From: RCIO01 sp964629765
GTDB lineage: Bacteria > Pseudomonadota > Alphaproteobacteria > Rhizobiales > Rhizobiaceae
Assembly (NCBI GenBank): GCA_964629765.1
Contig: CAZVTK010000072.1
Coordinates: 1-21,751, forward strand
DNA length: 21,751 nucleotides
Direction of reading: 5' to 3'
Position 1 is the first letter of the stretch, and every line of letters begins with the position of its first letter. Under the pieces are notes generated by a model, which was not told where the DNA came from, made no database searches, and worked only from the letters and a program-made list of their open reading frames with translations. Positions 7,609 to 13,606 of this stretch are shown here, piece by piece. Both the position numbers and the translations under genes were made by a program.

Positions 7609-8588
7609 GCTTCGCCTGCCATGTTCTCGTCGAAGCCCAGAAGGTTCCAGCTCTGCACCATGTGCGGCGGCAGCGGCGCGGTGACGTCGACCGAGCCGCC
7701 GTCGGGATGCGGCACGACGATGCGCCGCGCGTGCAGGTGCAGGCGCTTCTGCATGCCGCCCGGAAAATCCCAGTTGTGGTCCGCCTCGAAATATTTCGGG
7801 TCGCCGATGATCGGGTGGCCGATATGGGCGGCGTGCACGCGAAGCTGGTGGGTGCGGCCGGTATAGGGCTCCATCTCCAGCCAGGCGAGCGCCTGCCCCG
7901 CCTGCTCGACGACGCGGTAGTAGCTGACCGCATGGTCGGCGCCGTCCTCGCCGTGCCGGGCGACGCGCATGCGGTCGCCGTCCGGCGTCTGCTCCTTCAC
8001 CAGCCAGGTCGAGATCTTGTCCTCGCGCTTCTTCGGCACGCCCTTGACCAGCGCCCAGTAGGTCTTCTTGGTCGTGCGTTCGCGGAACGCCTCGGTGAGC
8101 TTGACGGCGGCCAGCCGCGTGCGGGCGACCACGAGGACGCCGGAAGTGTCGCGGTCCAGCCGGTGGACGAGACGCGGCTTCTCGCCCTTCCTGTTGCGCC
8201 ATGCCTCCAGCATCGAATCGACGCTGCGGTTGACGCCCGAGCCGCCCTGCACGGCCAGCGCCGAGGGCTTGTTGAAGACGAACACCTTGTCGTCCTCGTG
8301 GATCAGCATTTTTGCAAGCAGGTCGCCGTCGGACTGGTCGCGCATGGTGCGCGCCGTCAGCGGGCCGCCGCCCTTGTGGTCGGCCTCGATGGGCGGCACG
8401 CGCACCATCTGGCCGGGCGCGACGCGCGTGTCGGCCTTGGCGCGGCCGCCGTCCAGGCGCACCTGGCCCGAGCGCAGGAGCTTTTGCAGATGGCCGAAGC
8501 CGAGCCCCGGATAATGAGCCTTGAACCAGCGGTCGAGGCGCATGCCCGCCTCGTCCTCGCCGACCGTGATCTGTTCGACACCCGCCAT
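7605..8588 (-). CDS. RluA-family 23S rRNA pseudouridine synthase (RluC/RluD type)
   Basis: A 327-residue enzyme that isomerises uridine to pseudouridine in RNA. An S4 RNA-binding domain occupies about residues 15-70 (MRLDRWFKAHYPGLGFGHLQ). The catalytic domain carries the family motif HRLDRDTSG, with catalytic aspartate D145. Later conserved stretches include TGRTHQLRVHAAHIGHPIIGD. The S4 plus catalytic layout is that of RluC and RluD, which modify large-subunit rRNA; the exact target uridines cannot be told. I prefer the start at 8588 (MAGVEQITV); an in-frame ATG at 8603 is equally lacking in a clear ribosome site. The gene starts 19 bases after the crcB stop and ends in an ATGA overlap with the EamA gene. 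Confidence 0.93.
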   Translation of the reverse strand: MAGVEQITVGEDEAGMRLDRWFKAHYPGLGFGHLQKLLRSGQVRLDGGRAKADTRVAPGQMVRVPPIEADHKGGGPLTARTMRDQSDGDLLAKMLIHEDDKVFVFNKPSALAVQGGSGVNRSVDSMLEAWRNRKGEKPRLVHRLDRDTSGVLVVARTRLAAVKLTEAFRERTTKKTYWALVKGVPKKREDKISTWLVKEQTPDGDRMRVARHGEDGADHAVSYYRVVEQAGQALAWLEMEPYTGRTHQLRVHAAHIGHPIIGDPKYFEADHNWDFPGGMQKRLHLHARRIVVPHPDGGSVDVTAPLPPHMVQSWNLLGFDENMAGEA

Positions 8589-8607
8589 GATGCGGGCGGG
8601 CATAGCA

Positions 8608-8985
8608 TCAGGCGAAGCTGCGCGCGAGCCACAATCCGGCGACCAGCGCGCCGATCGACACCGCGACCGAGGCGCCGACATAGAGCACCGCAGACGCAGG
8701 GACGCCGCGCTCCCAGAGCGCCACGGCGTCGAGCGAGAAGGCCGAGAACGTGGTGTAGCCGCCCAGCACCCCGGTGGCGAGGAACAGCCGCATCTCGGTC
8801 GACGCGCCGAAACGCCGCGCGATCAGCTCGATGAGCAGGCCCATGGCAAACGAGCCGGAGACGTTGACCGCGAGCGTACCCCAGGGAAATGCCGGCCCTG
8901 CGATGCGCAGCGCCGCCATGCCGACGAGGTGGCGCAGGGCCGAGCCGATGGCGCCGCCGATCGCAACGAGAAGCAGATGGTACAT
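8608..8985 (-). CDS. crcB: CrcB/Fluc fluoride ion channel
   Basis: A 125-residue four-helix membrane protein of the CrcB (Fluc) family, a dual-topology dimeric channel that lets fluoride leave the cytoplasm. Diagnostic stretches are GGAIGSALRHL (10-20), WGTLAVNVSGSFAMG, and GVLGGYTTFSAFS, which includes the polar track and central sodium-site region. It is a single-gene type, not one of the short paired subunits. No fluoride riboswitch is recognisable upstream; instead a 13-base tandem repeat lies there. It is followed after 19 bases by the pseudouridine synthase gene. A second ATG 5 bases upstream is out of frame. Confidence 0.95.
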   Translation of the reverse strand: MYHLLLVAIGGAIGSALRHLVGMAALRIAGPAFPWGTLAVNVSGSFAMGLLIELIARRFGASTEMRLFLATGVLGGYTTFSAFSLDAVALWERGVPASAVLYVGASVAVSIGALVAGLWLARSFA

Positions 8986-9023
8986 GGCATCGCCATAGAA
9001 CCGCCGGCCGGCGCGGTCAACGC

Positions 9024-9062
9024 GGAGTCAGGGGGCGGAGTCAGGGGGCGGCGTCAGGGGGG
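9024..9062. repeat. Three tandem copies of a 13-bp unit upstream of crcB
   Basis: GGAGTCAGGGGGC occurs at 9024-9036 and 9037-9049, with an imperfect third copy GGCGTCAGGGGGG at 9050-9062. The core GTCAGGG also occurs at 9078-9084, where it contains the stop codon of the CobT-like gene. The array fills much of the 93-base gap before crcB and may have grown from the end of the preceding gene. Confidence 0.85.
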
Positions 9063-9078
9063 CTGCCTCCGGGCACAG

Positions 9079-10050
9079 TCAGGGCCGGGCGTCGCCGCCG
9101 CGACGCAAAAACTCCTCCGCGCCCGCGAGCATCAGCGCAGCGGCCTTGGCAAGGGAAGCCGCCAGCGCCCCGGCCGCGCCGTCCGCCCCGCCCATGCCCA
9201 AAGCGAGGACCGGCGCGAGCCCCATCGCCGAGGCCGCCCGGTCGGCCACCGGGTCGGCCACCGGGTCGCCGCCGCCATCGACCAGCCGGCAATGCGCCGC
9301 TCCGCCCGGCGCCGCCCTTTCGACCACGGCCGCGGCGGCCAGCGCCGCGCGCCCGTCGAGCAGCACCGGCACGCGCTCGATGCGCGCCGCGACAACGGCC
9401 CCCGCGAGGGCGGCGATCTCGCGCCCGCCGAGCCGGCGCAGCGCCTCCAGCGGGTCTGCAAGGTGGCCGCGGTGAAACGCCAGCGCGGCCGCCGCCGGGG
9501 CGGACAGGAGGGCGTGGTCCCCGTATCCGAGCGCGGCCAGCAGTACCTCGGCCGATTGCGCGCCCGCATCGCCCCCCTGCCCGCACAGGACGAGCAAATC
9601 GGTGCCGCCGGCAACCGCCTCCATGCCGAAGGCGATGGTCGCCGCGCACGCCTTCTCGTCCAGCGCCGGCGCGGCGGCCATGTCGTCGACGGGCACGTCG
9701 AGGGCGAGGTCGAAGATCTTCAGGCCGACATCGCCGGCTGCGCAGGCCTGGTTCACGGCGCCGCCGCCGGCCGCCGCACGGTCGACATGGGCCTGCACCT
9801 CGGCCGTGTTGGCAACGCCGCCGCGCAGATGCGTGCCGGCGAACAGCGCGACCACCGGCCGCAGCACGCGCGGCGCCCGCTCGCCCGCCGCCGAAAGCCA
9901 GGCCGCGATGTCGGCGGCCCTGCCGAGCGGCGACGCGACCTCCGCGTAGCGGGTCGCGGCCTCCGTCACGCGCGCAGCGTCGGGGCCGCCGGGCGCGGGA
10001 AGCTGCCGCAGCAGGTTGCGGATGTCGTCGAAAGGCAGTCCTGAAATCAT
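9079..10050 (-). CDS. CobT-like protein with altered active-site motifs
   Basis: The 323-residue product resembles CobT, nicotinate-nucleotide:dimethylbenzimidazole phosphoribosyltransferase of cobalamin lower-ligand synthesis. The resemblance is clear at LPFDDIRNLLRQLPAP (5-20), VNQACAAGDVGLKIFDLALD (99-118), DEKACAATIAFGMEAVAGGTDLL (131-153) and HLADPLEALRRLGGREIAALAGA (196-218). The catalytic motifs are not kept. GEMGIGNTT is replaced by GQGGDAGAQ (Q158 for the motif glutamate). The C-terminal RLGEGSG is replaced by GGADGAAG (D290 for the catalytic glutamate). AGNHGV reads AGTHLR. The segment with the GPGTG loop is shortened. The frame is intact, so this looks like a divergent paralogue or pseudoenzyme, not a fresh wreck. 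A start at 10050 fits the family better than the upstream TTG at 10083. Confidence 0.75.
   Translation of the reverse strand: MISGLPFDDIRNLLRQLPAPGGPDAARVTEAATRYAEVASPLGRAADIAAWLSAAGERAPRVLRPVVALFAGTHLRGGVANTAEVQAHVDRAAAGGGAVNQACAAGDVGLKIFDLALDVPVDDMAAAPALDEKACAATIAFGMEAVAGGTDLLVLCGQGGDAGAQSAEVLLAALGYGDHALLSAPAAAALAFHRGHLADPLEALRRLGGREIAALAGAVVAARIERVPVLLDGRAALAAAAVVERAAPGGAAHCRLVDGGGDPVADPVADRAASAMGLAPVLALGMGGADGAAGALAASLAKAAALMLAGAEEFLRRGGDARP
9241..9264. repeat. 12-bp perfect tandem duplication inside the CobT-like gene
   Basis: GTCGGCCACCGG occurs twice back to back, giving the peptide repeat DPVADPVAD at residues 262-270. It keeps the frame. It falls where the family usually has the AGHVSAEPGH region, so it may mark local slippage in a relaxed part of the gene. 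Confidence 0.8.
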
Positions 10051-10146
10051 GTCGCGCCCGCTGCGGTGTCCGGTGGTTCCCAATCGGGGCGCTGATAGCC
10101 AATTTTGCGCGGCGCAAGAAGGCTCGACAGCCGCTATCTTATGCGC

Positions 10147-10557
10147 TCACGCGGGCGACGGCGTCTGTTCGAGCCCGAGAATCGCGGCGAGGCGTCCCGC
10201 GAGCCTGCCTTGAAGCCCCCGGCACTGCTCGTCGGCGGCGAAGATCGCCGCGAGACGCAGAGCCAGCGTCCGGCGCCGGTCGAGCGGCATGTCGCGCAGC
10301 GCCGCCGCCGCGCCGCCCGTGCCGGCGGCGGCCACGAGATGCTCGATCTCCTGCGCCACCTCCTCCACGCCTTCGGCGCCGATGCCGACGCGGTCGGCGG
10401 CGATGCGCCGCAGCAGGGCGGCGGCCGGCGGGGGCGCCTCGCCGTCGGCCAGCACGAGCCGCAGCAGCAACAGCAGCTCGGCGACGATGGACGGATCCTC
10501 GACGGCCGCCGCTGGCATCTCAACCTGTGGCTCCTCGGCCAATCCGGTATTCCTCAT
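10147..10557 (-). CDS. Small TerB-like helical protein
   Basis: A 136-residue, alanine- and leucine-rich, probably all-helical protein. The layout resembles the TerB/DjlA N-terminal domain: SIVAELLLLLRLVLADGEA (about residues 23-41), then LLRRIAADRVGIGAEGVEEV, then RDMPLDRRRTLALRLAAIFAADEQC. That fold usually has a repeated acidic ADGE/ADxE motif, and both ADGEA and AADEQ are present. TerB-family members were first tied to tellurite resistance, but most lone copies have no known role. No clear ribosome site precedes the ATG at 10557. An in-frame ATG at 10518 has AGGTTGAG directly upstream and is a real alternative. It is divergent from the acyl-CoA dehydrogenase gene and lies 96 bases before the CobT-like gene. 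Confidence 0.6.
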   Translation of the reverse strand: MRNTGLAEEPQVEMPAAAVEDPSIVAELLLLLRLVLADGEAPPPAAALLRRIAADRVGIGAEGVEEVAQEIEHLVAAAGTGGAAAALRDMPLDRRRTLALRLAAIFAADEQCRGLQGRLAGRLAAILGLEQTPSPA

Positions 10558-10569
10558 TGCATCGGCGAG

Positions 10570-10597
10570 ACGCTACAGGGAACGCCGCCGGACGCAA
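10570..10597 (-). promoter_or_regulatory. Weak candidate promoter for the TerB-like gene
   Basis: On the minus strand TTGCGT (10597-10592) and TAGCGT (10575-10570) are spaced 16 bases apart, which would put the start very near the ATG at 10557. Such a short leader would favour the downstream start at 10518. Confidence 0.2.
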
Positions 10598-10658
10598 GCC
10601 CCCGGCCCTGCGGCGCGGAACGGGAAACAATGCACAGCGGCCGTGCCGCGGCCCGGCG

Positions 10659-10686
10659 TTGCCAGCGCGCGGAATCCTTCTAGACT
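10659..10686 (+). promoter_or_regulatory. Candidate promoter of the acyl-CoA dehydrogenase/mmsB unit
   Basis: TTGCCA (10659-10664) and TAGACT (10681-10686) are separated by 16 bases, giving a start near 10693 and a leader of about 36 bases before the ATG at 10729. It is the best plus-strand match in the divergent intergenic region. Confidence 0.4.
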
Positions 10687-10728
10687 TCGGCAGGTTGGAC
10701 TTCGGGGAAGCCAGCCGGGAGGATGTTC

Positions 10729-11892
10729 ATGGACGGATCGGCCGCACAGTTCGAGCTCGGCGAGGACCAGCGCGCGGTCCAGGAGATGGCCCGGGCCTTC
10801 GCCGCCGACCGCGTGGCGCCGCACGCGCTGGACTGGGACAAGGCGCGGCATTTCCCCGACGACGTGATCCGCGAGACCGGCGCGCTCGGCCTCGGCGGCA
10901 TCTATGTGCGCGACGACGTGGGCGGCTCCGGCATGGGCCGGCTCGACGCGGTGCTGATCTTCGAGGCGCTGTCAGCCGCCTGCCCGGCCTTCTCGGCGAT
11001 GATCTCCATCCACAACATGGCCGCGTGGATGATCGACCGGTTCGGCGACGAGGCGCAACGCCGGCGCCTGCTGCCGGGCGTGACGTCGATGCGGGAGCTC
11101 GCCAGCTACTGCCTGACCGAGCCCGGCTCGGGCTCCGACGCCGCCGCCCTGAAGACGCGGGCGCTGCGCGGCCCCGGCAACGGCGCCGACTATCGCCTGA
11201 CCGGGACAAAACAGTTCATCTCCGGCGCGGGCGCCTCCGACCTCTACGTGGTCATGGCGCGCACCGGCGAGGACGGCCCCAAGGGGATCTCCACCTTCGT
11301 CGTGCCGAAGGACGCGCCCGGCCTCTCCTTCGGCGCGGTGGAGAACAAGATGGGCTGGCACATGCAGCCCACGCGGCAGGTCGTCTTCGACGACTGCAAG
11401 GTGCCGGCCGAGAATCGCCTGTCCGACGAGGGCGCGGGTTTCCGCATCGCCATGGCCGGGCTCGACGGCGGCCGGCTCAACATCGCCGCCTGCTCGCTGG
11501 GCGGGGCGCAGGCCGCGCTCGACAGGGCGCTGGTATATGCGGGCGAGCGCAAGGCGTTCGGCCAGACGCTCGACCGCTTCCAGGCGCTCCAGTTCCGGCT
11601 CGCCGACATGGAGACGGAGTTGCAGGCGGCCCGCCTCTTCCTCTACGCCGCCGCGTCCAAGCTCGACCGCAAGGCGCATGACGCGTCCAAATGGTCCGCC
11701 ATGGCCAAGCGGCTGGTCACCGACACCGGCTTCGACGTGGCCAACGGCGCGCTGCAACTGCTCGGCGGCTACGGCTACCTGCACGATTACGGCCTGGAGA
11801 AGCTGGTGCGCGACCTTCGCGTCCACCAGATCCTCGAAGGCACCAACGAGATCATGCGCGTGATCGTCGCGCGGCACTTGATCGGCCGATGA
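10729..11892 (+). CDS. Acyl-CoA dehydrogenase, probably isobutyryl-CoA dehydrogenase
   Basis: A 387-residue FAD enzyme that introduces a 2,3 double bond into a short acyl-CoA. Family marks are YCLTEPGSGSDAAALKT, the flavin-side TKQFISGAGASDLYVVMART, the GERKAFGQTLDRFQALQFRLADM region and ILEGTNEIMR, with catalytic glutamate E370. The C-terminal EGTNEIMR form is that of the isobutyryl-CoA/short-branched subgroup. Its partner mmsB acts three steps further down the valine pathway, so isobutyryl-CoA is the likely substrate. The start is decided by the ribosome site: GGGAGG at 10717-10722 abuts an ATG at 10723 and is correctly spaced for the ATG at 10729. The gene for the intervening crotonase-type hydratase is not next to it. 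Confidence 0.93.
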   Translation: MDGSAAQFELGEDQRAVQEMARAFAADRVAPHALDWDKARHFPDDVIRETGALGLGGIYVRDDVGGSGMGRLDAVLIFEALSAACPAFSAMISIHNMAAWMIDRFGDEAQRRRLLPGVTSMRELASYCLTEPGSGSDAAALKTRALRGPGNGADYRLTGTKQFISGAGASDLYVVMARTGEDGPKGISTFVVPKDAPGLSFGAVENKMGWHMQPTRQVVFDDCKVPAENRLSDEGAGFRIAMAGLDGGRLNIAACSLGGAQAALDRALVYAGERKAFGQTLDRFQALQFRLADMETELQAARLFLYAAASKLDRKAHDASKWSAMAKRLVTDTGFDVANGALQLLGGYGYLHDYGLEKLVRDLRVHQILEGTNEIMRVIVARHLIGR

Positions 11893-11993
11893 GCGAATAG
11901 CGAATAGGGAGTAGCGAATAGGGGAAGAATGAAATCCCCGGCCACCGCTGCAGACCCTGTCCCCTACTCGCTATTGGCTATTCGCTACTCGCT
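11892..11993. repeat. 34-bp imperfect inverted repeat built of AGCGAAT-like heptamers
   Basis: The left arm (11892-11925) reads as consecutive heptamers AGCGAAT, AGCGAAT, AGGGAGT, AGCGAAT and then AGGGGA. The right arm (11960-11993) is TCCCCT followed by ACTCGCT, ATTGGCT, ATTCGCT and ACTCGCT. The arms match at 29 of 34 positions as an inverted repeat, and one mismatch would be a G-U wobble in RNA. The loop is 34 bases. The left arm begins on the last base of the dehydrogenase stop codon, and the right arm ends 18 bases before the mmsB ATG. It is a candidate REP/MITE-like element or a large mRNA hairpin between two cotranscribed genes. Confidence 0.9.
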
Positions 11994-12011
11994 AGTTCCG
12001 GAGGACTTCAC

Positions 12012-12890
12012 ATGACCACCATCGCCTTCATCGGCCTCGGCAACATGGGCAATCCCATGGCCGCAAACCTCGTCAAGGCGGGGTTCGACGTTCACGGCTT
12101 CGACCTCGTGCCGCAAAACCTGAAAGTGGCGGGCGACAACGGCGTCACCGTCATGGCCAATGCCGTCGCGGCGGTGAAGGACGCCGACGCGGTGGTGACG
12201 ATGCTGCCGGCCGGGCGGCACGTCCTGTCGGTGCACGAGGACATCGCGCCCGCCATGAAGAAGGGCGCGCTGCTCATCGACTCCTCCACCATCGACGTCG
12301 AATCGGCACGCAAGGCGCACGCCATTGCGGGCCGGCAAGGCTTGCTGTCCATCGACGCGCCCGTGTCGGGCGGCACCGGCGGCGCCAGCGCCGGCACGCT
12401 CACCTTCATGGCCGGCGGCAGCAGGCAAGCCTTCGCGGCGGCCGAGCCGGTGCTGAAGCCGATGGCCGGCCGCATCGTCCATTGCGGCGAGGCGGGCGCC
12501 GGACAGGCCGCCAAGATCTGCAACAACATGATCCTCGGCGTCTCGATGATCGGCGTCTGCGAAGCTTTCGTGCTGGCGGAAAAGCTCGGCCTGTCGCATC
12601 AGGCGCTGTTCGACGTGGCGTCCACCTCGTCGGGCCAGTGCTGGTCGATCACCTCCTATTGCCCCATCCCCGGCCCGGTGCCCGCCTCTCCGGCCAACCG
12701 GGACTACAGGCCCGGCTTTGCGGCGGCGCTGATGCTGAAGGATCTGAAGCTGGCGCAGGAGGCGGCGCAGTCGGCCGGCGCGGTGACGCCGTTGGGCGCC
12801 GAGGCGGCGCAGCTCTATGCGCTCTATGCGGCCATGGGCAACGGCGAGCGCGACTTCTCCGGCATCGTCGAGTTCCTGCGCGGCCGCTGA
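12012..12890 (+). CDS. mmsB: 3-hydroxyisobutyrate dehydrogenase
   Basis: A 292-residue NAD-dependent dehydrogenase of the beta-hydroxyacid family. It oxidises 3-hydroxyisobutyrate to methylmalonate semialdehyde in valine catabolism. The Rossmann motif is GLGNMG (8-13), the substrate-binding motif DAPVSGGTGGA spans 115-125, and the catalytic lysine is K168 in GAGQAAKICNN. The C-terminal domain includes MLKDLKLAQEAA, typical of true HIBADH proteins, and the segment SSGQCWSITSYCPIPGP is also characteristic. GGAGG lies 7 bases before the ATG. The gene follows the acyl-CoA dehydrogenase across a 119-base gap almost wholly made of the heptamer inverted repeat. It probably shares the upstream promoter. 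No terminator is evident directly after the stop codon. Confidence 0.96.
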   Translation: MTTIAFIGLGNMGNPMAANLVKAGFDVHGFDLVPQNLKVAGDNGVTVMANAVAAVKDADAVVTMLPAGRHVLSVHEDIAPAMKKGALLIDSSTIDVESARKAHAIAGRQGLLSIDAPVSGGTGGASAGTLTFMAGGSRQAFAAAEPVLKPMAGRIVHCGEAGAGQAAKICNNMILGVSMIGVCEAFVLAEKLGLSHQALFDVASTSSGQCWSITSYCPIPGPVPASPANRDYRPGFAAALMLKDLKLAQEAAQSAGAVTPLGAEAAQLYALYAAMGNGERDFSGIVEFLRGR

Positions 12891-13008
12891 GCCGGAACTG
12901 CCGCTGCGTCACCTTCGCCGCCCGCCACCTTTGCGCCAAAAAAGTGCGGATTCATCTTTGCTTAAGCGGCTGATAACCGGCCGGTAAGGATGTGCCTGTA
13001 GAACCCGA

Positions 13009-13150
13009 TGCGTGGCGGCCAACGCAGTCGCCCACCGCTCCGGAAAAGGTCTCGCGTACCGGAGCAGTAAGCTTCGCAGTGTAGAGTCGCGAAGCGCCAA
13101 GCGTATATTGGCAAGACCGCGCCTTCTCCCAGTTGGAGAGCGCGGTTTTT
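13009..13150 (+). ncRNA. Candidate structured small RNA with its own terminator
   Basis: Between the convergent mmsB and phasin-like genes a run of hairpins appears. A possible first hairpin uses TGCGT (13009-13013) and ACGCA (13022-13026). Perfect stems follow: GCTCCGG/CCGGAGC (13037-13043 with 13059-13065), GCTTCGC/GCGAAGC (13071-13077 with 13089-13095) and GCCAA/TTGGC (13096-13100 with 13108-13112). An intrinsic terminator closes the run at 13116-13150. No open frame of note lies on the plus strand. The 5' end is not defined; no good promoter is seen, though TTGCTT at 12958-12963 could be a -35 box. It could instead be the structured 3' untranslated region of the mmsB message. I could not match it to a named RNA family. 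Confidence 0.4.
13116..13150 (+). terminator. Intrinsic terminator
   Basis: ACCGCGC (13116-13122) pairs with GCGCGGT (13140-13146), and further pairs form inside before the loop. TTTTT follows, then GCC and a second TTTT. On the minus strand no T-run follows the hairpin. It ends either the mmsB transcript or the candidate small RNA. Confidence 0.8.
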
Positions 13151-13156
13151 GCCTTT

Positions 13157-13525
13157 TCAGCGCGACTTGCGCGCCAGCCGGCCGAAATTGCTCCTGACCG
13201 CCCTGCCCGACGGGGCGAGCGCCGCGTGCGCGGCGCGTTCCATGGCGGCGCCGTCCAGCAGCGAGGGCGTCTTGCCCGACATGATTTCGAGCCAGAAGCC
13301 GGATGCCGACATCATGATCGACATCTGCGCCGCCGCCAGCCCTTCGGCGGCGGCTGCCATCTTCTCCGTCAGGGCACCGGCGGTCTCGGCCGGCCACCCG
13401 TGGCGACCGGCCTCGGCCGCCATCAGCGGCAGGCGCATGGCGATGACGGCGGGCGCCAGCATGAGGTTGCCGCCGAGCGAGGCCGCCGCACGGCTGCTTC
13501 TCGACGCACGCTTCCTGCTTTTCAT
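13157..13525 (-). CDS. Small conserved phasin-like protein
   Basis: A 122-residue protein with a basic N-terminus (MKSRKRASRSSR) and a basic C-terminal tail around a helical middle. The central part reads NLMLAPAVIAMRLPLMAAEA (20-39), then EKMAAAAEGLAAAQMSIMMSASGFWLEIMSGKTPSLL. The helical, methionine- and alanine-rich design recalls small rhizobial proteins described as phasin-like or simply hypothetical; phasins coat polyhydroxyalkanoate granules. This is weak resemblance, not a motif match. AAGGGA lies about 8 bases before the ATG at 13525, which I prefer over an in-frame ATG at 13597. It is convergent with the candidate small RNA and lies 81 bases after the aminotransferase stop. Confidence 0.65.
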   Translation of the reverse strand: MKSRKRASRSSRAAASLGGNLMLAPAVIAMRLPLMAAEAGRHGWPAETAGALTEKMAAAAEGLAAAQMSIMMSASGFWLEIMSGKTPSLLDGAAMERAAHAALAPSGRAVRSNFGRLARKSR

Positions 13526-13606
13526 CGGGCGTCCCTTCGTGACCGGCGGGAAGAACGCGCCGCGGCGCAGTTCGATCCATATAGGGGCGATCCCCATGTG
13601 GGCGGC

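Noticed and set aside
8986..9078. Fluoride riboswitch upstream of crcB
   Set aside because: The conserved fluoride-aptamer elements cannot be found in the 93-base leader; only the 13-bp repeats are present.
8889..11681. A 930-codon plus-strand frame
   Set aside because: Arg/Pro/Ala-rich antisense shadow of the CobT-like and TerB-like genes running into a wrong frame of the acyl-CoA dehydrogenase; no domain and no ribosome site.
11892..11993. CRISPR-like array
   Set aside because: The heptamer units are contiguous with no spacers and are mirrored; no cas genes are nearby.
13037..13150. SRP RNA or 6S RNA
   Set aside because: The signal-recognition GGAAG...AGCAG loop is not present and the separate small hairpins do not give the long rod with a central bubble of 6S RNA; left as an unnamed candidate.
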